NCBI RefSeq assembly: GCF_001435195.1
Contig: NZ_AZFQ01000055.1
Coordinates: 159,096-198,772, forward strand
Reading direction: 5' to 3'
DNA from: Liquorilactobacillus satsumensis DSM 16230 = JCM 12392
GTDB lineage: Bacteria > Bacillota > Bacilli > Lactobacillales > Lactobacillaceae
DNA: 39,677 nt
Below are positions 22,675 to 30,373 of the stretch, in pieces; within the stretch, counting starts at the first letter, position 1, and every line of letters begins with the position of its first letter. The notes beneath the pieces are model-generated. The model was given only the letters and a program-made list of their open reading frames with translations. It did not search any database and was not told the origin of the DNA. The position numbers and the translations under genes were made by a program.

Positions 22675-23436
22675 ATGAGTCAGGAAAAAAGAGTTGAGCT
22701 GATTAAGCAGCTGCTTGAAGAAAAACAAGAATTGACTACCAGAGATATTATGAGTGAATTTGGGGTCTCACAAGATACCGCTAGACGAGATATTGTGTTG
22801 CTGTCTAGGCGAGGTGAGGTCAAGCGCACTCATGGAGGGATTCTTCCACTTGATTTTGGCAATAAAGTTCCTAATTTTCAAAGCCGGCTATCACGGTTTA
22901 CCAAGCAAAAAACGAAAATTGCGCTGGAAGCTGCAAATTATTTTCAGGCACATCACGTTTATTTTGTCGACGCTTCGACGATTTTGTTGAAGACGTGTCA
23001 AAATATTAATTTGCCAATGACGATTATTACGCATTCACTGGACAATTGTACGGCGTTAGCGGAGGAAAATAAGGTTACAGTCAAGGTTTTAAGCGGGACC
23101 CTTGATCACCAAAATCGCTTTTTCTATTCGACTGCAGCAATTAGTGAGCTCGATAACATTGCACTGGACACTGCCTTTATTGCAGCATCAGGCATTGATG
23201 AGCACGGGATCTACTTACTTAACCAAGAAGATGCAGAGATTGTTGGCAAAGCAGTCGAGCGTGCGCGCCGTGTTATTTTGGTAGCTGAGCATCACAAATT
23301 CATCAATAACTCTTATTACAGTATTTGTTCCCCAGAAAAGATCTCAGTTTTCATTACTGATAAGGTTCTTTCTGAAAGGGAACGGGCGATCTTCCCTGAG
23401 TCAACTAAGATTCAATTAGCAGGGGAGCTTGATTAA
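22675..23436 (+). CDS. DeoR-family transcriptional regulator
   Basis: This is a 253-aa sugar-metabolism-type repressor. The N-terminal HTH is at about 5-60: RVELIKQLLEEKQELTTRDIMSEFGVSQDTARRDIVLLSRRGEVKRTHGG, the DeoR signature. The C-terminal DeoRC domain (about 75-235) includes AANYFQAHHVYFVDASTI, HSLDNCTALAE, AFIAASGIDEHGIYLLNQEDAEI and RVILVAEHHKF, typical of a sugar-phosphate sensor. ATG 22675 follows GAGGT. It is monocistronic, flanked by a terminator on each side, so its targets are elsewhere or it controls only itself through the palindrome at 22617. The effector is unknown. Confidence 0.88.
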   Translation: MSQEKRVELIKQLLEEKQELTTRDIMSEFGVSQDTARRDIVLLSRRGEVKRTHGGILPLDFGNKVPNFQSRLSRFTKQKTKIALEAANYFQAHHVYFVDASTILLKTCQNINLPMTIITHSLDNCTALAEENKVTVKVLSGTLDHQNRFFYSTAAISELDNIALDTAFIAASGIDEHGIYLLNQEDAEIVGKAVERARRVILVAEHHKFINNSYYSICSPEKISVFITDKVLSERERAIFPESTKIQLAGELD

Positions 23437-23463
23437 GCTTTTTGCGGAAGGTAAACATAATTT

Positions 23464-23514
23464 AACTCTGATTTATGGAATTAGGCAGAAATTTCCGTAA
23501 ATCAGAGTTTTTTT
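23464..23514 (+). terminator. terminator of the DeoR gene
   Basis: AACTCTGATTTA at 23464-23475, followed by GGAA, pairs with TTCC and TAAATCAGAGTT ending at 23509, then TTTTTTT. This is a strong intrinsic terminator 27 nt after the stop. Confidence 0.88.
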
Positions 23515-23698
23515 GTGCTCAAGCTGAAAGCTGCTTCAGACACCTGATCCCAGCAAAACTTTCTTTAGAAAATGTTAAAAGTAACACTTTTTTTAGATTT
23601 TGCTTGTAAATCTTGCAATCAAAGTGAAAATATAATAACATTTTAATTATATGATTGGCTGTGAGGCTAATCTTGCAGTTGCTTTGTGTGGATTTGGC

Positions 23699-23722
23699 AG
23701 GAGGATTTAAAAAATGTGTTAA
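23699..23722 (+). other. mini-ORF Met-Cys-stop with a full ribosome binding site
   Basis: AGGAGG at 23699-23704 is followed after 9 nt by ATG TGT TAA (23714-23722). Sixteen nt later a second AGGAGG (23738-23743) serves the GTG start of the ASCH gene. The rest of the 315-nt gap 23437-23752 holds a terminator and AT-rich sequence with no gene. Confidence 0.4.
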
Positions 23723-23752
23723 ATAACCAGCGTTTGCAGGAGGTCGATTAGC

Positions 23753-24082
23753 GTGGATATCAAGTTAGATGATGTACTGTTTGAAAAGATTTCGAGCGGT
23801 TCAAAGACGGTCGAGGTTTTTCTCAATGATGGACAGATGAAGCATTTCGGAGTAGGTGATACGATTGCGATCCATCGAGGCAGCAATGATGAAGACATGG
23901 TGCTTGTGAGTGCCTGGAGTATCAAAAAATGCCGTAATCTCGCTGAATTATATCAAAAATATTCTCCAGCTGCTGTTGGAATGGAGCAAGCGGAGTTGGC
24001 GCAACTTTATAGTGCCGAGGATATCAAAAAACATGGCCTTTTAGCAATTAAGATCAAGCTCCTAAAACCTAATTTCGAATAA
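23753..24082 (+). CDS. ASCH-domain protein
   Basis: This is a 109-aa single-domain protein of the ASCH/PUA-like class, thought to bind RNA. The family pattern is at the start: LDDVLFEKISSGSKTVEVFLNDGQMKHFGVGDTIAIHR, where a glycine-and-lysine loop precedes the E/D-R-like strand and the hydrophobic G-D-I-F-type strand. The C-terminal strand (LLAIKIKLL) closes the barrel. GTG 23753 is the start, with AGGAGG 9 nt upstream. Role unknown; relatives are linked to translation or tRNA/nucleotide handling. A 59-aa ORF follows after 13 nt and a terminator after that, suggesting a two-gene transcript. Confidence 0.75.
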   Translation: MDIKLDDVLFEKISSGSKTVEVFLNDGQMKHFGVGDTIAIHRGSNDEDMVLVSAWSIKKCRNLAELYQKYSPAAVGMEQAELAQLYSAEDIKKHGLLAIKIKLLKPNFE

Positions 24083-24095
24083 GTTCAAAGCTTAA

Positions 24096-24275
24096 GTGAA
24101 AGCTAAGAATCAGCCTGCTTACAGCGTGGTCTGTTTTGTGCTAGTATGGCAGGATGGATTCTGTGCGGTTAATTTTGGGGGTAAACATCAAGTGGATGCT
24201 TGCTGGGATAGAATTTTAAAAGCAGGCACACTAACGGAATTTTTGGATAACAAAATTATTAAAGCTCAATTTTAA
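24096..24275 (+). CDS. putative 59-aa small protein downstream of the ASCH gene
   Basis: An open frame begins at GTG 24096, in frame after a TAA, and stops at TAA 24273-24275, 8 nt before a strong terminator hairpin. The product starts with a basic segment, has a hydrophobic strand with Cys (SVVCFVLVWQDGFCAVNF), a third Cys and Trp (DACWDRILKAG), and a helical end (TLTEFLDNKIIKAQF). The composition is protein-like and not low-complexity. It lacks an obvious ribosome binding site; translation could be coupled to the ASCH gene, whose stop is 13 nt away. It matches no family known to me and could be a remnant. Confidence 0.45.
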   Translation: MKAKNQPAYSVVCFVLVWQDGFCAVNFGGKHQVDACWDRILKAGTLTEFLDNKIIKAQF

Positions 24276-24282
24276 AATAGAC

Positions 24283-24336
24283 AGAACTGCAACTTGACTG
24301 AAACGAAGACTTTCAGCTTGTTGTAGTTCTTTTTTA
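24283..24336 (+). terminator. terminator after the ASCH/small-ORF unit
   Basis: AGAACTGCAAC at 24283-24293 pairs with GTTGTAGTTCT at 24320-24330 (one G-T pair). An inner stem CTGAAA/TTTCAG and a trailing TTTTTT follow. Confidence 0.85.
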
Positions 24337-24393
24337 GTGAATTAAGCAACTGAAGGTGTAAATTTGGATGACAAAGCAGGTGCTTATTCGGTA

Positions 24394-24446
24394 TTGTCAA
24401 CCACATTATTAATAAGGTTGACTAACTTGGAAATTTTCGCTATGCT
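24394..24446 (+). promoter_or_regulatory. BirA-type operator and promoter of bioY
   Basis: TTGTCAACC at 24394-24402 and GGTTGACTA at 24416-24424 form an inverted pair 13 nt apart, close to the Gram-positive BirA box (TTGTTAACC...GGTTAACAA). TTGACT (24418-24423) is the -35 and TATGCT (24441-24446) the -10, with 17 nt between. The right half-site therefore covers the -35, so biotinyl-AMP-loaded BirA would repress. Confidence 0.75.
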
Positions 24447-24479
24447 GAGACTATTCAAAAGATGAAGGGATGTTTCATA

Positions 24480-25019
24480 ATGAAAAGAGAAAAATTACAT
24501 AATTTAGTATTGGCGGGTATTTTGCTGGCCGTTTTGGTAGTCTGTTCACAAGTGACGATTCCGTTGCCGATAATTCCGCTGACGCTGCAGACCTTTGGAA
24601 TCGGCTTGATTGCTTCTTTGCTGCCGGTCAGCTATGCGGTTGAAGTTGTCTTGGCTTACCTAATTCTGGGGGCGGTCGGGTTGCCTGTTTTTGCTGGCTT
24701 TTCAGGTGGTTTTGCAGCATTGATGGGACCGACTGGCGGATATTTGGTTTCATTTGTGCTCTATGCGCTTGTGACTGCTGCCTATCTTAAATATCGTGGC
24801 CGTTCCCTTGCCAACTTGATCAGTGGCAACGTGTTAGGTGCTGTGGTGAATTTACTGTGCGGTTCATTGTGGATGGTGCCCGTGCTTCATTTGAGTGTCA
24901 AGTCTGCTTTACTAGTCGGATTGGTGCCATTCTTGCTTCCAGGTTTGATCAAATTGTTGGTCGTAGCGCTGATTGCTTTGCGTTTGCAGGGTTCCTTAGG
25001 ATTACGGCCGCAGCGCTAG
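24480..25019 (+). CDS. bioY: biotin ECF-transporter substrate-binding component BioY
   Basis: This is the membrane S-component that binds biotin and works with the shared ECF energising module (179 aa, about six helices). GFSGGFAALMGPTGGYLVSF carries the BioY hallmark GPTGGYL, preceded by PLPIIPLTLQTFGIGLIASLL with the conserved P-T-Q region. The frame opens at ATG 24462, but GAAGGGAT precedes ATG 24480 and gives the basic start MKREKLHN that fits the family. An operator of BirA type covers the promoter, so it is expected to be made when biotin is short. No biotin synthesis genes lie nearby, which fits a scavenging lifestyle. Confidence 0.93.
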   Translation: MKREKLHNLVLAGILLAVLVVCSQVTIPLPIIPLTLQTFGIGLIASLLPVSYAVEVVLAYLILGAVGLPVFAGFSGGFAALMGPTGGYLVSFVLYALVTAAYLKYRGRSLANLISGNVLGAVVNLLCGSLWMVPVLHLSVKSALLVGLVPFLLPGLIKLLVVALIALRLQGSLGLRPQR

Positions 25020-25044
25020 GATGTTGGGAGGCACACGCTTGCGC

Positions 25045-25074
25045 TGCACAGTTTTTGCGGTAACGTGGTATAAT
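25045..25074 (+). promoter_or_regulatory. promoter of the aminotransferase/racemase genes
   Basis: TATAAT at 25069-25074 is preceded by TGG, giving an extended -10 (TGnTATAAT). The -35 is poor (TGCACA at 25045-25050, 18-nt spacing). Confidence 0.6.
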
Positions 25075-25119
25075 AAAGGCTAAGTTTCTTAATTCTTTAA
25101 CGGTCAGGAGTTTTGAAAA

Positions 25120-26307
25120 ATGGCAAAAAGCAAATTCAATGAAAAGATCGAACGCATTGCAATCTCAGATATTCGTCGCTTTGATGAAGAGGTCAGTGCG
25201 ATTCCGGACATTCTCAAGCTGACGCTAGGGGAGCCCGATTTTAAGACACCCGAACATATCAAAAAGGCTGCAATCAAGGCCATCGAAGCAGATCATTCAC
25301 ATTATTCGCCAACTGGCGGGATCATGCCTTTGCGTGCGGCTGCAGCTGCTTATTATAACGAAAAGTATGATCTGAACTATACACCAGAGCAGGTTGTGAC
25401 GACAGTCGGAGCCACAGAAGCAATTGCAGCCAGTCTGCAAACGGTGTTGAACCCAGATGAAACGGTGATTGTGCCTACTCCGATCTTTCCGCTGTATATT
25501 CCGATTACCAAAATTAACGACGGACGTGTGATCCTGACTGATACCAGTGCAGATGGGTTTATTCTGACTGCAGCCAGACTGCGTAAAATTATTGCAGAAT
25601 ACCCATTGGCAAAGGTTAAGGCAGTCGTACTTAATTATCCTTGCAACCCAACCGGTGTGACTTATTCGCGTAAGCAATTAGCAGAATTGGCGGCGGTGAT
25701 TCGCGAACAGGGGCTGTGGGTAATCAGTGATGAGATTTATGCTGAATTAACATATGCTAAAAAACATGTTTCAATGGCTTCCATACTTCCTGAGCAGACA
25801 ATTCTAGTTACGGGGCTTTCGAAGTCGCATGCGATGACTGGTTGGCGGATGGGCTTCATTCTGGGACCGCAAGATTTTATTGATCAGGCATTAAAGGCGC
25901 ATCAGAATATGGTCACTTCAGCAACTACCAGTGTTCAATTTGCAGGTTTGGAAGCGATGCAAAATGGTAAACAAGATAGTGTGCCGATGCGCAAAGAATA
26001 TGCCCGCCGCCGTGATTTCTTGATTAAGGAGTTGACACAGCTCGGTTTTCAAATGGCAAGTCCAGATGGGGCTTTTTATCTGTTCGCCAAAATACCTGCC
26101 AATTGTCCACAAAGTTCTTGGAAATTTGTCCGTGACCTTGCGCATCAGGCAAAGGTCGCTTTAATTCCAGGAATCTCTTTTGGACCTGGAGGAGAAGGAT
26201 ATGTGCGTTTGAGTTACGCTGCAAGTTATGAAAGTCTTGTAGAAGCGGTTAAACGCATTCGCGGATATGTAACAGCGCGCGGGCCAGTTGAGCCGGCTGC
26301 CAAGTAG
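25120..26307 (+). CDS. class I/II PLP-dependent aminotransferase (PatA/AraT-like)
   Basis: The enzyme is a fold-type I PLP aminotransferase of 395 aa. LTLGEPDFKTPEHIKKAA marks the substrate-entry N-terminus and YSPTGGIMPLR the PLP phosphate region. LNYPCNPTGV carries the conserved Asn, ISDEIYAEL the Asp that contacts the pyridine, and GLSKSHAMTGWRMGF the Schiff-base Lys235. The C-terminal Arg lies in GEGYVRLSYA. Members act as N-acetyl-diaminopimelate aminotransferase (PatA) or aromatic aminotransferase (AraT); sequence alone does not decide. It sits 55 nt upstream of glutamate racemase and not far from genes making 2-oxoglutarate, its likely amino acceptor. The start ATG 25120 has a purine-rich GGTCAGGAG upstream. 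Confidence 0.9.
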   Translation: MAKSKFNEKIERIAISDIRRFDEEVSAIPDILKLTLGEPDFKTPEHIKKAAIKAIEADHSHYSPTGGIMPLRAAAAAYYNEKYDLNYTPEQVVTTVGATEAIAASLQTVLNPDETVIVPTPIFPLYIPITKINDGRVILTDTSADGFILTAARLRKIIAEYPLAKVKAVVLNYPCNPTGVTYSRKQLAELAAVIREQGLWVISDEIYAELTYAKKHVSMASILPEQTILVTGLSKSHAMTGWRMGFILGPQDFIDQALKAHQNMVTSATTSVQFAGLEAMQNGKQDSVPMRKEYARRRDFLIKELTQLGFQMASPDGAFYLFAKIPANCPQSSWKFVRDLAHQAKVALIPGISFGPGGEGYVRLSYAASYESLVEAVKRIRGYVTARGPVEPAAK

Positions 26308-26362
26308 CTGAAACAGACTTAAAAGTTTCGTTTTAGGACTGTCTTGAGAAAGGAAAATCGAA

Positions 26363-27142
26363 ATGGCAAGTAAAACACAACCAATTGGGGTTTTTGACTC
26401 TGGTGTGGGCGGGATTAGTGTCTTGCGTAACTTACACCGCTTAATGCCGCAGGAAGATTATCTTTTTTACGGTGATTCAGCTAACGCCCCATATGGCGTT
26501 AAGACCGTTGCCCAAGTCCAGCAGTTGAGCCGGGCAATTGTTGAAAAATTCATTGCACAGAATGTCAAGGCGATTGTGATTGCCTGTAATACAGCAACAA
26601 GTGCTGCAATTGATAAATTGCGTGCACAATATCCGCAGCTGCCGATCGTAGGGCTCGAACCCGCTGTAAAGCCAGCAGTCATGCGCAAACCGCATTCACG
26701 TGTGTTGGTGATGGCGACTCCGTTAACACTGCGTGAGCAAAAGTTTCAGGAGTTAATGCAGCAGTATGATAAGTTGGCAGAATTGATCCCGGTTCCAGCA
26801 CCGCGGCTGGTTGAATTTGTTGAAGCGGGCGAACTTGATTCACCCGCAGTTGAAGCTTATTTGACAGAGCTTTTGCAGCAGTATCGCGGACAGGTCGATG
26901 CAATTGTTTTAGGGTGTACCCATTTTCCTTTTGCAGAACCGGCAATTATTAAGGTCATGGGGCCTGCACCGTTCATTATTGACGGCGGACCTGGTGCAGC
27001 GCGCGAGTTACAGCGCCTGTTACGCGAAAAAGAATTGTTGGAACCGCTTGGGCATCCAGGTTCAGTCAGCTTTGCTAACAGCGAACCTGGAGCAGCCAAG
27101 CTGGAATTGAGTAAGCGTCTGTTTGCGGAGTCAGGGCGTTAA
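26363..27142 (+). CDS. murI: glutamate racemase
   Basis: The enzyme interconverts L- and D-glutamate for peptidoglycan, without cofactor. It has 259 aa, the usual length. The two catalytic cysteines are in place: IACNTATS with Cys75 and VLGCTHFPF with Cys185. FDSGVGGISVLR (11-22), FYGDSANAPYG (35-45) and the substrate loop EAGELDS are all present. AAGGAAA precedes ATG 26363. It follows the aminotransferase on the same strand with only 55 nt between and no clear terminator, so they probably form one transcript. Lactobacilli often place murI in a cluster with other genes, so a second copy elsewhere is possible. Confidence 0.95.
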   Translation: MASKTQPIGVFDSGVGGISVLRNLHRLMPQEDYLFYGDSANAPYGVKTVAQVQQLSRAIVEKFIAQNVKAIVIACNTATSAAIDKLRAQYPQLPIVGLEPAVKPAVMRKPHSRVLVMATPLTLREQKFQELMQQYDKLAELIPVPAPRLVEFVEAGELDSPAVEAYLTELLQQYRGQVDAIVLGCTHFPFAEPAIIKVMGPAPFIIDGGPGAARELQRLLREKELLEPLGHPGSVSFANSEPGAAKLELSKRLFAESGR

Positions 27143-27180
27143 ATTTTTAGTACAGGATTTTGTCTATTTAAAGAATGAGT

Positions 27181-27217
27181 GCGATCTTCTTTCGTTTTAG
27201 AAAGGGGTCGCTTTTTT
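27181..27217 (+). terminator. terminator of murI
   Basis: GCGATCTTCTTTC at 27181-27193 pairs, with G-T pairs and one bulge, with GAAAGGGGTCGC at 27200-27211, followed by TTTTTT. Confidence 0.8.
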
Positions 27218-27569
27218 AGTCAGAAGCGGCTACACTGATTGCAAAATGAGAGCAAAAACAATGCATGAATTTTGCTTAATAATTTTATAACTGTTAAATT
27301 ATTTTTATCTATTTTGGGTAATAATTTGATTTATCAACTTATTATCTAGCGGACAGGTAACTTCACCATGTTCAAAGGCAACGTTTTTTAACTCGCTTCA
27401 GCTCAAATGCAAAGTTAAAGACTATAGATTATGATTGTGTTCCAAGGGTCCATTGCTTAGTATTATCGCTGCCGGGCAAAATTTTACGAAATAAAAGGAC
27501 TGTCGGCTTAAATAAGTGGGGCATAAGGGCACTTTGTACAAAAAAGCACAAATTGTTTCGTTTAAAAAG
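27218..27569 (+). other. non-coding stretch upstream of the aconitase operon
   Basis: No ORF with a ribosome binding site is visible on either strand. The region is AT-rich. AATTTTACGAAATAA near 27480 faintly resembles a CodY box but has too many mismatches to call. Confidence 0.4.
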
Positions 27570-27689
27570 TTGGTAGCGCTTACTTAGTTATTTAGTAATT
27601 TTATTATGCAAGAATGGTTCCGAATAGATAATAAATCGTGGGAGATAACATTTACTGTTAGTTGCGCCTAATTAGAATTATGTTAGAAT
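27570..27689 (+). promoter_or_regulatory. cre-like site and promoter of the acnA-citZ-icd operon
   Basis: TGGTAGCGCTTACT at 27570-27583, read on the other strand as AGTAAGCGCTACCA, matches the cre consensus TGWAARCGYTWNCW at all but the first base. It lies about 80 nt before TTGCGC (27662-27667) and TAGAAT (27684-27689), 16 nt apart. CcpA control of citrate synthase and aconitase is known in other Firmicutes. Confidence 0.55.
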
Positions 27690-27734
27690 GATTAAAAATT
27701 AAGGCGTAAAAAGTGCCGGACGGAGGAGTTTAAC

Positions 27735-30371
27735 ATGACAGCAGACTATCGCAAAAGCTTTACTTTAGCGCAACAACAGTATGACTACTTTGACATTGCA
27801 GCTTTTATGGCGGCACATGGCAAGCGCATCCAAACGTTGCCCTATTCAATTAGAGTCTTATTAGAACTAACCCTGCGGCATAGCGCAACACAGCCGGAAA
27901 TGCAGCAATACCTGCCTGCATTTCTTGCTTGGGATCAGCACCATGAACAGGATGTTCCTTATAAGCCTGAGCGTGTCGTCTTGCAGGATTTTACCGGCGT
28001 CCCGGCTCTAGTTGATCTTGCGGCAATGCGTGAAGAAGTTTTGCGCAAGGGCGGAGATCCAGCACAGATTAATCCGGATGTGCCTGTCCATCTGGTAATT
28101 GATCATTCGGTGCAGGTGGACTTAGCTGGCAGTGAAGCAGCTTTCGATTACAATATAAAACAAGAATTTAAGCGCAACCGCGAACGCTATCTGTTTTTGA
28201 AGTGGGCCCAGGAGAGTTTTACTAATTTGACAATCGTCCCGCCGGATACTGGAATTATTCATCAGGTCAACCTTGAGTACTTATCACCGGTTATTCGGCA
28301 CTCCAACGCTGAAATTCCAGTGCTCTTTCCCGATACATTAGTCGGAACTGATTCGCACACGACAATGATCAATGCCTTAGGAGTCTTAGGCTGGGGTGTC
28401 GGCGGTATTGAAGCCGAAGCCAGCATGCTGGGACAAGAATCATATTTTCCAATGCCACGGGTCGTCGGGGTGCGTTTAACTGGAGAAATGCCGCAAACTG
28501 CAACCGCGACGGATCTTGCATTGACCTTAACGCGGATTTTGCGGGAGCATAATGTGGTCGGTAAGTTCGTTGAATTCTATGGGCCGGGGTTAAAGACGCT
28601 GCCGCTGGCAAATCGGGCTACGATTGCCAACATGGCACCTGAATATGGAGCAACGTGCGGCTTTTTCCCAATCGATGAGCAAACTCTTGCATATTTACGA
28701 CTGACTGATCGTTCTGCACAACAGATTGAAAGAGTGGCAGCTTATGCCCGTCAGAACTCATTGGCATATCGCGAAGATGAGGATGAAGAGCGGCATTATT
28801 CTGAAGAAGTCACGCTTGACCTGGGGACTGTCCGCAGTTGTGTGGCTGGGCCCAAACGACCGCAAGATTCGGTTGAACTTCCGAACTTACCTCAGAATTT
28901 CCGCGGCTACGACCAGATGAAGGCATTAGCTGTGACTGCAGCCGATAAAGAATTTGCCTTACGTCCCGGTGCGCTGGGAATTGCTGCGATCACAAGCTGT
29001 ACCAACACTTCCAATCCGGAAATCCTGATTACTGCAGGTTTAATGGCTAAAAAAGCAGTTGAGCTTGGGTTGCAGGTTCCAGCGTACGTGAAGACTTCTT
29101 TTGCCCCTGGGTCACGTGTTGTTGCGGACTATTTGGAGGCATCCAGACTTCAGCCGTATCTGGATCAACTGGGGTTTAATATTATCGGCTATGGCTGTAC
29201 GACTTGTATTGGCAATTCAGGCAAGTTGAAACCCGGAGTGCAGGAAGCAGTTGCACAGACGAATTACCCGCTTGCTGCAATTGAAAGCGGCAACCGAAAC
29301 TTTGAAGGGCGCGTGAATCCTTTAATTAAAGATACTTATTTGGCGTCACCGCCGCTGGTGGTTGCGTATGCTCTGGCAGGAACGCTGGATCTTGACGTAA
29401 CCCAACAGCCGCTGGGAACCAGTGCTACAGGCCAGCCAGTCTATCTCACTGATCTCTGGCCGCAAGTCAGCGAAGTCAGTGCTGTAATTTACAAGTATCT
29501 GAAACCAGAATTGTTCTCGCATAACTACCAGAACATCTTCCAGCAAAATGCCGCTTGGAATGCATTGCCAGCCAGCAAATCTGTGACCTACGATTGGCAA
29601 GCGGATTCTACCTACTTAGCATCACCGCCGTTGTTTGAACATGCGAGCGGTCAGCTTACGGGGCTGCGTGTACTTGCCAAGTTGGGGGATTCCATTACCA
29701 CGGATCATATTTCACCTGCCGGATTCATTGGGCAAAAGACACCAGCGGGCAAGTATCTGCTGGCACAAGGTGTTAAGCCGCAGGATTTCAATTCCTATGG
29801 TTCGCGGCGGGGCAATCATGAGGTGATGATTCGTGGGACACTTGCGAATCTGCGGTTGCAGAATCAGCTGACGCCGGATAAACGCGGCGGTTACACCAAA
29901 TGTTGGCTGGGTTCCCAAGAGACGACGATTTATGACGCTGCGATGGCTTACCGCAAACACGGAATCGGGACGATTATTTTAGCCGGTCAGGATTATGGGA
30001 TGGGTTCTTCGCGTGATTGGGCTGCTAAAGGTGTGCAGCTGTTAGGAGTTAAAGCGGTGATCGCCGAAAGCTTTGAACGAATTCACCGTTCCAATCTGGT
30101 GATGATGGGGGTTATTCCGCTCCAGTATCTTCCAAAAGAGAATGCTGCCAGTCTCGGGCTGGATGGAGATGAGGCTTTCGACATTACATTGGTCGATTTG
30201 CAGACCGCCCATGTACGGGCAAGTTCTGCCAAGCATGAAGTTGAATTTACAGTCAAGGTCCGCTTTGATGCCCCAATTGATGTTAAATATTACCAAGCAA
30301 ATGGAATCTTGCCTTATGTGATTGCTAAGAAGATGGGCGGTGAACGTCAAGTTGCTGGAAGGAGGAAGTAA
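27735..30371 (+). CDS. acnA: aconitate hydratase
   Basis: The enzyme isomerises citrate to isocitrate using a [4Fe-4S] cluster; it has 878 aa of the AcnA/CitB type. The cluster cysteines are Cys422 in ITSCTNTSNP and Cys488/Cys491 in YGCTTCIGNSG, at the family spacing. VIDHSVQVD, GTDSHTTMINALGVLGWGVGGIEAE, GSRRGNHEVMIRGT and GMGSSRDWAAKG (swivel domain) are the active-site blocks. GGAGGAG precedes ATG 27735. It is the first gene of a three-gene operon, with the citrate synthase start 2 nt after its stop. Bacterial aconitases of this class can also bind RNA when iron-starved; nothing here tests that. Confidence 0.97.
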   Translation: MTADYRKSFTLAQQQYDYFDIAAFMAAHGKRIQTLPYSIRVLLELTLRHSATQPEMQQYLPAFLAWDQHHEQDVPYKPERVVLQDFTGVPALVDLAAMREEVLRKGGDPAQINPDVPVHLVIDHSVQVDLAGSEAAFDYNIKQEFKRNRERYLFLKWAQESFTNLTIVPPDTGIIHQVNLEYLSPVIRHSNAEIPVLFPDTLVGTDSHTTMINALGVLGWGVGGIEAEASMLGQESYFPMPRVVGVRLTGEMPQTATATDLALTLTRILREHNVVGKFVEFYGPGLKTLPLANRATIANMAPEYGATCGFFPIDEQTLAYLRLTDRSAQQIERVAAYARQNSLAYREDEDEERHYSEEVTLDLGTVRSCVAGPKRPQDSVELPNLPQNFRGYDQMKALAVTAADKEFALRPGALGIAAITSCTNTSNPEILITAGLMAKKAVELGLQVPAYVKTSFAPGSRVVADYLEASRLQPYLDQLGFNIIGYGCTTCIGNSGKLKPGVQEAVAQTNYPLAAIESGNRNFEGRVNPLIKDTYLASPPLVVAYALAGTLDLDVTQQPLGTSATGQPVYLTDLWPQVSEVSAVIYKYLKPELFSHNYQNIFQQNAAWNALPASKSVTYDWQADSTYLASPPLFEHASGQLTGLRVLAKLGDSITTDHISPAGFIGQKTPAGKYLLAQGVKPQDFNSYGSRRGNHEVMIRGTLANLRLQNQLTPDKRGGYTKCWLGSQETTIYDAAMAYRKHGIGTIILAGQDYGMGSSRDWAAKGVQLLGVKAVIAESFERIHRSNLVMMGVIPLQYLPKENAASLGLDGDEAFDITLVDLQTAHVRASSAKHEVEFTVKVRFDAPIDVKYYQANGILPYVIAKKMGGERQVAGRRK

Positions 30372-30373
30372 AG

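Noticed and set aside
27470-27500. Possible CodY box AATTTTACGAAATAA upstream of aconitase
   Set aside because: At least four mismatches to AATTTTCWGAAAATT; not supportable without a model search.
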